Part shown: positions 55,010 through 64,000 of the stretch, in pieces
Layout: the number at the start of each line of letters is the position of its first letter
How positions within the stretch are numbered: position 1 is the first letter of the stretch
Assembly: GCA_050084515.1 (NCBI GenBank)
Contig: CM114274.1
Coordinates: 12,958,001-13,022,000, forward strand
From: Blasia pusilla
Lineage: Eukaryota; Marchantiophyta; Marchantiopsida; Blasiales
Direction: 5' to 3'
Length of the DNA: 64,000 nucleotides
Position numbers and translations under genes: made by a program
The notes under the pieces: generated by a model
Told to the model about the DNA's origin: nothing
The model's database searches: none
What the model saw: only the letters and a program-made list of their open reading frames with translations

Positions 55010-57065
55010 GAAAAAGTTTGTGGTGGTATTGGACATTTCATGATACAAGATGGTGTTCACCATACGCTTAGTCCACTTTATCTAGATATAGGAAGTACTC
55101 CACAAATTGCTTAAATCTATATTAATGATATTGATTATGAATTGGAAATTTGAAGAAGTACCGCGTTTGACCTCCAACCTACGAAATTTTTGAGATTACA
55201 AGACATTGTGCATACACATAATCCATATGTGAGGTTATTTCAATTGATTGCAAGAGATGAAAAAATATCTAAAGTACATATTAATCTCAAGGGAAGTAGG
55301 AGAGGTCTTGGTGGCAAACAATGTAGTATGCTAATTGCATTGGTCAATGTTGCATTACTACCTAGAGATGGGACAGAAATGATGCAAAATCCCGAGATTG
55401 TAGTTTGTCTTCATAGAGAAGGAGTTCGTTGAATATTTTATTTGAATGAGGGCTATATACTCTTGCCTTGTTCTTCTTCTTTTTTACTTTTTGTTTATGG
55501 TAAAGCATGACATCCTTAAATACCAAAAGTAGACTGGAAATTATAACAAAGAATAAATATGACAATGTGATGCAATGGTCAAACTTGGGGATGAGCATAC
55601 AATTGAGGAAAGTTTTGAGCATCCAATCAGTGCGAGTATTGGAAATCCAAAGAGGACAAATACTATCGCTGCTCCAAATTCACGTTCTTTTTTATCTTCA
55701 AACAAGAGCTAAAGCCATAAACGATAAAATATTATTGAGGTTTGGAAGAAGGTACCAAGAGTATATGCTAGACTTATATGCGACTATAAAGATACAATGA
55801 TTGACTTGGGTACATATTAATCAAACTTAATTGAGAGTTTATCTTTATCATGGTGTAGGATGAGTACTCATAATGGAGATGGCATGCGATTGGAAGACGC
55901 AATATCTTAGCCTCGCCATTTATTGGGAGGTTATGCCATATGCGTAAATTATAACAAGATGCAATAGCTCTTGCTATACATTTTGGGAAGCCATATTACT
56001 CTCTAACTACAACATGCAATCCTAAATGGCCCGATATCACCTTTGCTTCATCATTAAATCAAAAACCTTTTGATTGGCTAGGCGTGGTTGTTCAAATTTT
56101 TGAACAAGAGAAGAATGAGATATAACAACTAACATTTAAAACTTTAATATTAGGAAATGTTGCAAGATGTATTCATATGGTATAGTAACTAACTCGGAAA
56201 AGACTTTTACTACATGTGCATGTATTAGACTATAACTATTTATTATATTTTTGCCATAATTTAATATATGCATATCTAGTGAAGCCCCCTTTATCTTTAT
56301 GCAAGAACAAAGATATTATTTATACCCTATCTACAAGTGACGACCCTTATGGAGTGGTTTGAAACAAACAAGAGTTATTTGAGAGCTTGAGAATATCTAT
56401 ATAGGGAATTCTCATTATGCTACTCATGGAATAAAGATGCATAGAAATGGCAACCTAAAAAATGAGTTTGGAAAATGTTGCAAAATTCCCATAGGTTGAT
56501 TATATCTAACCCATCAAGGTAAACTTATATATTCTTAATATTATTAAATTATAAATTTATAAATTTATTTTCTAAATTTATCAAACACAATACTAAATAT
56601 CCTTAAGTGGTTTCTTTAATTTGCTACAAGGGATGGAGAGGATCATTGGTTATAATTGTTTCTACATCATGTTAGAGGTGCCCAATTACATCAAGATGTA
56701 CAAACCTTTGAGGGAGTGATCTATTCAACTTTTGAGGAGACAACAATACAAACGAGACTTCTTGAGGATGATCTTGAAATTATGCCTTGCTTCCGTGAAG
56801 CTTTTACAATCCAAATATTTTTTTTCTACGCTAGCTTTTGCGACCATTTTGCTCTATAACACTCAAGCTATTTCTAGTGAAAAATGAGTATATTTCTTCG
56901 TATCTTTGACAGAGCGTCTATTATATGAAAGACATAAGATCACGGAGTTACTCCTTGGGAAAAATATTAAAAGAAAATGTCTATTTCTATTAATGATTAA
57001 GAAGCTAAGTAGTTATCATATTCGTGAGATGGAAAATCTTTACCATGAAAATATTAAGTGATTAT
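55010..57065 (+). pseudogene. Helitron Rep/helicase remnant
   Basis: Fragments in changing frames follow the order of plant Helitron proteins. They are GGIGHFMIQDGVHHTLSPLY (about 55,025-55,085), NPYVRLFQLIARDEK (55,216-55,262), VALLPRDGTEMMQNPEIVV (about 55,350-55,405), a LFYLQTRAKAINDKILLRF segment (about 55,690-55,750), TTTCNPKWPDITFA (about 56,007-56,050), LHHVRGAQLHQDVQTFEGVIY (56,660-56,720), and LLEDDLEI...CFREAF (about 56,758-56,805). The CNPKWP motif and the HHVRGA...F.GV.Y...LLEDD block are hallmarks of Helitron-encoded proteins. Rolling-circle replication needs the HUH and helicase parts; both are broken by stops. Element ends (TC, CTRR hairpin) were not found. Confidence 0.75.
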
Positions 57066-58964
57066 CTGAGATTGATGATTTTTTTTTTTTTGCAAAGACA
57101 ATATGTTTTTGACCTTACCTTATATAATCCAACGATCAATAATGCTTTGTGAGAGATTTATTATCATTTATATGATTACCGTAATAGACTATCAAACTTT
57201 CCTATAGCTAATATGTCGAAATTTTTCTTTATATCAAATGCTTCTATGTCTCCAAGTTTGGAAGTAAAACATGGTTCTTATGATGTAAATGTTTTAAGAG
57301 GATAGTTTGGAGCCAAACAAGCAACCTTGAATGATGTATGTGTTATTTGGGATGTTTTTCATGATATATTGGAAAAGATTATGAATAAACTGCCACCAAT
57401 GGTAAGGATTTTTTATGATCTTTTACTTTTTATAATATTCTATCATTTTTATGATATTTTAACTAGCTCTTTTATTTTATAGATTCCTTTTTAAACGAGA
57501 GTATTCTTTATCAATGGCTCAGGTGGGATGTGAAAGACTTTCGTACACAATCTACTATTGGAAAAAGTCCAAAGTGAGAGTCGTATTACCTCGATAACTA
57601 CATGAAGATTATTGGGATATTGTGTGAGCATGCCTAAAGAGATATATCATACGGCATTATGTAAGGATTTTCAAATTGATAACAAACATGAGTGTTGCGT
57701 CTTTAGGAGGTACCTCTTTAATTCTTTTATATTTGAATATTCTATTTTATTGTTGTTTGTATATTAGACACCAAGAATTTCATTATATACATGATGATAC
57801 GACACGCGTGTGAAGAGCAACAAATTTTTTTCCAGTTGCCCACTTAGATCTGGGAAGGGTCATATGCCTATAGAATCATATTTAGACAAAGACACCATTC
57901 AAGTATTATGCGAGGTGGTGAATGAGATAAACAATCTAAAATTGTTGATAAATAACATTAATAAAAATAAAACAAATTACGTAATGATACTCATTTCTTG
58001 GGTGGTAGAGCTATTCTTACTATTAAAAAACTAATTATACATATTATCAATATTGAAGAAATGTCTCAATTTCCATGCATGTGTTTTTGTTTTCTTTTTT
58101 GCCAAATTCAATCATAGATAAGGCGATGAACACTACATGGCCAACAACGTTTTCATATTTCCATACGTGAAGTTTGATAAACATCATTTATGGAAATATA
58201 AAAAGTTACGGAATGATGTTCATTTCTTTGGTAGTAGAGCTATTGTTGCTAAAAAAAGTTGTACATAGTATCAGTATTGAATATATGTCTTAATTTCCAT
58301 GCACTTTTTTTTTTGGTTGCAAATTCAACGGTAGATGAGGTGATGAAAACAACCTAGCCAATAAAGTTTTAACACGCATGTTTGCCTTTTTGGCTTGTCT
58401 CCACATTTTATAATCTTAGAAATAGTTGCTCCAATCATGCTATTACAAAACATAAATGACATGGAGGTATAATATATTGGAACTCTCCTGATGATACATA
58501 GAATCTATTGACATGTGATTCATGCTCAAATCAATGCAAGAAAAAGCAGAGGAGATACAGTCTTTATTCCATGTATCATTCTTATTGCATATGCCACATG
58601 TTTAATTTATTATTTATGAGGATTTCAATTTCGTATACGTCCGAATTTTTCTATGAGCATCAATAAATCTTGAGGTCAAACCTTAGAAAAAATAAGAATA
58701 TATTTACCTGTGTGTATGTTATCTGATGGTAAACTTTATGTAGTTTTATCTAATGTAGCCCTTGGAAGTTATCTCCACCTTGTGGTTGGTAGTGACCATC
58801 ATCAAAACAATCAAGGTAGTTAAAGTATAAATATTGTACATAGTGAGGTATTAAAATAAAAATTAAAAAAATCCCATAATTGAAAAATATTTTACTATTT
58901 TTTGTACAAATTTTAACATATTTATATAATTGAAAAAAAATGATATAAATTTATGTAAGCATGA
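57066..58964. other. AT-rich region after the Helitron remnant
   Basis: It may contain further decayed Helitron sequence, but no motif can be assigned. Two diverged copies of a segment with ATTTCTT(G/T)GGT(G/A)GTAGAGCTATT...TATCA(A/G)TATTGAA...ATGTCT(C/T)AATTTCCATGCA occur at about 57,985-58,080 and 58,225-58,305. No gene is seen. Confidence 0.4.
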
Positions 58965-60560
58965 AACACACCACCATGCAAGGCTCGTGACCGCTTTGTC
59001 CAAAAGCAATTAGAAGAATGTGTCACGTCTTTTAGGATAAATCGGTGAGATCTAATAGAGTGCCTTTGCGAGTAGTGAAGGATAGGCTCAGGAGGTCGAG
59101 GATGACTTGATGAGGCCCTCGGAAATTTGAGAGAGCAGGCTTCTCTTTCGTTTTGGCTCATTTGGAACCATATTAAGAAACTTACTATTTTAGGTAATAA
59201 CCATATCGAGTATATGGTCGACTTTCTACTTTGGGAAGTGACCCTTTACCTCCAACATCAAGTCAAGAGCCAAGGACGTGACTTGGGAGCACATGTTACC
59301 AATGAGAGAGCTTGGGAGAGGAGAGTGGTATACCTCAAAGAGAGAGAGCTTGAGAACTCATTCTCTCTTTGTTGAACCTCTTGGCACGAGGCGGCGGAAC
59401 TATGATCCCTTGCCTTGTGAGTGTAACCCAAGCTTCTCATTAAGAGAGTGGGTTTGGTTTGACATCGAGAGAGACGTGTGAGAATGCAAACATGTGAGAA
59501 CTATAATGTTGTGAGAGAATTTTCACCTTATTTTGTTAGAGATGTTTTGGTACTTTTTGTCTCGTTCTTTGGATGCCATTAGTCAACATGGGATCGTGCA
59601 TGTTTGTGTGTGTGTGTGTTTGGTGATATCGATGTATGTTGTGTAGCGATGTGTATGCGCACAACAAATGTAAAGCCCAAGTGGATTAGATGTTGCAAAA
59701 GACTTTATCCAACCAAACATCTCGTCATATGGAACCCCTTTCCTTTCCGTGAAAAAGAAAGATGGAAGCATGTTACCGTGTATCAACTATCGAGCAGTGA
59801 ATCAACAAACAATAAAGAACAAATATCCATTATCAAGGATGGATGATTTGTTTCACCAACTATAAGGAGCAAAACAATTCACCAAACTCGACTTGAAAAG
59901 CGGCTACAACCAAATTTAAATTTCGGATAAAGATGTGCCAAAATTTGCTTTTCGTTATAGGTATGAATACTTAGTTATGCCATTTGGTCTTACCAATGCA
60001 CTTGCAACCTTTATGGGCTTCATGAATTGTATTTTTTGCCCATATCTATATATGTTTGTCCTCGTGTTATTAGATTATATATTGGTCTAAAGTTTAACCA
60101 TAGATGAGCATAGAAACCATCTACAAAAAGTCCTTCAAATCCTACGAGATAAAGAGTTGGATGGCAAAGCATCAAAATATAATTTTGGCAAGACAAAAGT
60201 TGATTATTCAAGGCACCGAGTAAGTGAAAAATAATTTACCTTCTCACTCATTCAAGTGATGAGTGAGAAGGTAAATTCGATCAAAAAATAGAGTGCACCT
60301 GAGAATTATAATTTATTGAAGAGTTTTCTTTGATTAACAAGATTTTATCAAAGTTTTTTCAAAGATTTTGCTCGAATCGCACAATCTTTTATAACTTTAC
60401 TAGGGAAAGGACAAAAATGGAATTAAAGTACATCACAAGAGATTCCTTTTAGATCATTAAAAGAGCTACGGTCTTGTATTGTTAAATGTAGAATACCACG
60501 ACGGCTTGTAGTTGCACTTATAAGGATTCACCAAAAATTGTTGAAGGGTGGTGCTTTTAG
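58965..60560 (+). pseudogene. Element D: RT remnant of a second Ty3/gypsy lineage, split by a solo repeat
   Basis: RT sequence unlike A/B/C. RFVQKQLEE lies left of the solo repeat and KAQVD right of it, then come [29 protein letters not shown] (about 59,752-59,840), AKQFTKLDLKSGYNQI (59,871-59,920), [17 protein letters not shown] (59,968-60,015), LLDY in place of the catalytic motif (about 60,068), DEHRNHLQKVLQILRDKEL (60,102-60,160) and a connection segment LRSFLGLTRFYQSFFKDFARIAQ (about 60,310-60,385). Frames change several times and stops are common. No gag, integrase or terminal repeats of D were found. Confidence 0.78.
59021..59666 (+). mobile_element. Solo terminal repeat (T-Q) of the A/B family inside element D
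   Basis: 646 bp starting TGTCACGTC and ending GCGCACAACA, with T (59,021 to about 59,535) followed by Q (about 59,540-59,666). It aligns with the element A blocks but is clearly diverged. AATG is repeated on both sides (59,017-59,020 and 59,667-59,670). Removing the repeat and one AATG restores a continuous RT reading frame of element D, which fixes both the borders and the 4-bp duplication. Confidence 0.88.
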
Positions 60561-61516
60561 CATCTACGATATACATCTGAGGAGAATCAAAAAACATGGA
60601 CCCCATGCACAAAGTGCAGAAAAAACAAGTCAGGTTACAATAAAAGTATCCCAAGGCATATGCAAGCCCATTAATCCGTCTCCGCCATGTTCCAATTGAT
60701 GAAAGTGGGGTCATGAGCACAAATAGTAGCTAGAGGAAAATGCACGAGAATATCAATTAGGAGAGTCACATGAGGATCTATGAGTTTTTAGTTTCAACTC
60801 CACCATACTATAATATTTAAATAAATAAAACAACATTTAGATGTAAGTGCAAAATGTGGAGAAAAAATGCACATCCACTTTATAATGTATGAGTAACACT
60901 AAAACTCACAAGAACTAGTGGTTACATTGGTACTAATGCATCGCTCAATACGTTGTCATGTTCCATACCGCGCCATGAGTCATATTACATGCCCTCACTC
61001 GTGGAGTTCGTCCAATGGTAGGTACACAACCAAGACTATGTGGCATTGAGGTGATATTGTGCAAAGCTCACAACATGTCAACAGAGGTGGCTACACTCAA
61101 CTCACTCTTATATTGCCCTCCCTCCTTGCCACTTTAGAAAACCATTGAAATGAATAAAGTCCTAAAATGGCGTATGGGTTTGTTTTGCCCTAGGTCATTC
61201 CAATTGCCCTTCCTTATAGATTTTTTCCAACGATAGGTACACAACCACGACTATGCAATTTTTAGGTAGCATATTGCAAAGCTCGTAGCACATAAATTGT
61301 GAGTGGCACCCTCGACGACCTTAACATCGTTTTTGTGTAAGTAGTTGGGGTTGCAATAAGGGATCTTCCTTCCGTATCTATCATGATGAGAAAGGAAATA
61401 TTATATCTTCACCTTCCAATCTTTAAACATATTCTTCCAAGGGCAATGAGATAAATAATATTGGAGTTAATAAATAAACACAAAGAGATAGTACAAAATA
61501 TGGAGAACTAGAGAGA
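60561..61516. other. Spacer
   Basis: AT-rich sequence with a diverged duplication around TAGGTACACAACCA(A/C)GACTATG (about 61,018 and 61,236) followed by a GCAAAGCTC(A/G)(C/T)A segment. No gene is recognised. Confidence 0.4.
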
Positions 61517-61859
61517 TGTCACGTGTTCTAAGATAGATCGATGAGTTTTGGTAAATTGTCTTTGAGGAGAATGAGGATGACATGTTAAGTCCTTTAGATA
61601 ACTTCAGAGAACATATTTTCCCTCCATTTTGGCTCATTTAGAGCTATGTAGCTTAATATTTTGGATAAGTTTCTATTGAGAGTGTAGTTTTACTTTCCAC
61701 TTTGGAAACTAGCCTTAGCTTACAACAATGAGATTATTTGCGAGCATATGTTACCATGGAGAGGGAAGGGGGTAAACCCAAAGAGAGGTAGCTCTTGAGA
61801 TAATTTTTTCTTCGTTGAAGCTTTTGGCATGAGGCACCGGAGCTATGGTCCTCCTTGCC
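61517..61859 (+). repeat. Degenerate T-block fragment of the A/B family
   Basis: From TGTCACGTGTTC it follows the T block of element A (GATAGATCG, GATGACATGTT, TTTTGGCTCATTT.GAGC, GTTACCATGGAGAGGGA, GGCATGAGGC..CGGAGCTATGGTCC) and stops at about 61,859. The last ~120 bp of T and all of Q are missing. It is older than the copies in A and B. Confidence 0.75.
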
Positions 61860-64000
61860 AAAAATATTGCAAACTTAGATTCCCCTTCGACACAAACTTC
61901 AAATTGGCATCTAATCTTGATCCAATTTCTAAGAAATGTAATTATTATCGATTTGATTGGGAAAATAAGGATGACGTACCTTACCATCTTCTTATTCTAT
62001 TACTCTTGGTGGGAGGGGGGGCTCACTTCAACATGGAATGGGTAAAAAATGTTGATTTTCATTTTACTTGATTAAATATACATTGAAATATGGACCACTT
62101 GGTGCCTAGAATATTATCATCCTTTACTACGAGATAGCTTTGTTCATAAATTCTATATAAGTTCAAATTGAATCTTAAATTTGAGTAGTCTTGAATAATT
62201 TTGTATCTAGAGTTGAACCCTTAACATTGAACTAAGGATTCCATATCAACACTTCAAATTTCCATTATAGCTCGATCAACCTCAATGACATACATTGATT
62301 GTTTTGCACCTTTTAGACATGCTAGTTAAAATAGTAAATCATTTCAAATACATTTTCATCCTACTCAAGTATATAGCCATAGATCTACTAGTTGTTGGAT
62401 TTTCAACATCCACTTCTCCGAGCATCATTAATCTCATCGGCCCCCTTATAAGAGGAGAAGCCTAGATTGATGGTTCCGACTTAGACGTTGGAGGAGTCAA
62501 AGTAATATGTCGTAGGTGGTTTCTGGAGTAGCGTTACTATGATTATCTAATAGGATAAAATATAATATAAATCTTCTCTATAGGCAATAATTTTCTATTA
62601 ATAGAAATTAAGAAAAATAGGAAAAAAACCCGAGTTTCCCGAGTAGTGAAATAGTCAGGTGCCACAGCAGTAGCATATTCTCCTATGTCAAGTTATCTTC
62701 ATGTTTAGGTTCCATCGAAGCTCTGCTGTGAGTGCACACACGGACTAGGCCACTTTATATCTCAAAGTTTTGTAAAGATTTTAGTGATTTTGTCACTTTT
62801 TGTTTTCTCACACTAGCTTATCTCATTTCATATTTGAAGATCATTGGAGAAGCTTCGAGGGAAGTAAATCTAGGTTGCAAAATATGAAACTACTTTTGTC
62901 GAACTTGAACCACTTTGAGGTTCTATACTTAAGACAAATAGACTATTATGTTTCATTGATTACAATCGTATTCATCATACAAATGATATCTTTTACAGGG
63001 TTTTGTTAATACACATATTATTTTACACTGAGTCTGACATCCTTTCCAAACATTAAGAAAAATTAACTTATCTACAAAAGTGTGTTCCTAGAGAACTAGT
63101 TGCATCCATTAATGATCTAGAGAGCCTTGTGATTGAGTAAACAAAATATAACATATAGAGTACAATCCATACTACTAAGGTCTAGATCAAAATGTCTACT
63201 TTATTATCCCATATCTTTTAAGAGGAGGTCTAGGTCTAGTTCAAGATGGATCCACCAATTCTTTATCCAACGAGATTGGAACGAATGTTATCCGTAAAGT
63301 GTTTATAATTTATCCCTCAAACTTAACAAAAGACCAACTCAATGTATTTCAATCATTGAGGAATATCATAGTAGGCCTACACTTGCTTGCCAGAAGTCTT
63401 GTAATAGGGAAATATTCCTTCGTTCATTTTATGTCCTCTTATTGGATTTACGAACGTTTGAAAAAATGACTTTTAGTAACTATAAGGGTAGCTTTTGTTA
63501 TATTACATTCCAATACCCTAATAGTCCATTATGCTCTCAACATACCAATATGTGGTAAGTTACCTACATTGCACACCACGCTAGCCAATTTGACATGTTG
63601 AAGAAAAGTGACATTGTTGTCATAGACATATGTTGCATGATGACTCGTTAGCTCTTGTTAATTTTTGGTATGAGATTAAACAATCTTAATCCTTTGAGAG
63701 CTTTGATTTTATTTTTCTACAAAGTTAATGGTTTTGTTAGGAGGCACATCTCAACTCCCATCTATATGCAAACACCATATGAAAGGAATTAGTGGACAAT
63801 CTCAATTACCAAACTCTCCATTTTGGAAAGACATTCAATTATTCTTCATGCCAATCTCAATTACCAAACTCTCCATTTTGGAAAGACATGCATTGTTCTT
63901 ATCCAAAGTTAGTAAGTTTGCTACAATCCATCATAACCATGTTTCCATCTTAATCCCCAATTAACTGTTTCTTGAACTATTTGGTTGGTGCCAACCATAG
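61860..64000. other. AT-rich spacer at the right edge
   Basis: No gene is supportable. A direct duplication of a 37-bp segment containing CTCAATTACCAAACTCTCC lies at 63,798-63,834 and 63,853-63,889, with a second-copy offset of 55 bp. Short frames lack motifs. Confidence 0.5.

Noticed and set aside
1-64000. CRISPR arrays, bacterial operons, rRNA or tRNA genes
   Set aside because: No regularly spaced identical repeats, no ribosomal binding/operon pattern and no tRNA-like arms with box A/B were recognised; the window is eukaryotic nuclear DNA.

Overview
This is nuclear DNA of a land plant. Two host genes are clear: a protein phosphatase 2C and the spliceosomal subunit SF3a60, whose twelve exons can be traced with GT/AG introns of about 140-600 bp. 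AT-rich, gene-poor spacer and nested, decayed Ty3/gypsy elements fill most of the rest. Short introns, an uninterrupted PP2C reading frame and an unusual gypsy family would suit a bryophyte or another non-flowering plant, but the sequence alone does not fix the species.

Layout. 1-1,465: AT-rich spacer with a MITE-like fragment. 1,466-18,347: a nested pair of related Ty3/gypsy elements. Element A (+ strand) is internally deleted, and its 3' terminal repeat is split by element B (- strand, 8,426-18,158). B carries gag, protease, a DNA cytosine-5 methyltransferase (DNMT) domain, reverse transcriptase, RNase H, DDE integrase and a C-terminal PHD finger. 18,348-25,900: AT-rich spacer with a perfect 57-bp inverted repeat. 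25,900-28,800: minisatellite-like repeats. 29,929-31,686: PP2C gene (- strand) with pyrimidine-rich upstream DNA. 34,476-38,235: a third, very decayed copy (C) of the A/B family that still shows DNMT sequence. 38,236-45,870: spacer, then microsatellites and diverged repeats. 46,400-51,522: SF3A3 gene (- strand). 51,924-52,254: a small inverted-repeat element. 55,010-57,065: a Helitron remnant. 58,965-60,560: a second gypsy lineage (D) interrupted by a solo terminal repeat of the A/B family. 61,517-61,859: another terminal-repeat fragment.

The most unusual content is the A/B/C retrotransposon family. It combines (i) a DNMT domain between protease and reverse transcriptase, with the catalytic PCQ and other class motifs visible, (ii) a C4HC3 PHD finger after integrase, where many plant gypsy elements carry a chromodomain, and (iii) an end structure that is not an ordinary LTR pair. 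In both A and B, block T (about 480-510 bp) starts the element, and the end reads polypurine tract, Q', T, Q, where Q and Q' are about 130-bp copies of each other. This T...Q'-T-Q order resembles the split direct repeats of PAT/Ngaro tyrosine-recombinase elements, yet these copies encode a DDE integrase and make 4-bp target duplications. A methyl-writing and a chromatin-reading domain in one mobile element suggest manipulation of host chromatin; that is inference. All copies here carry stop codons and look inactive.
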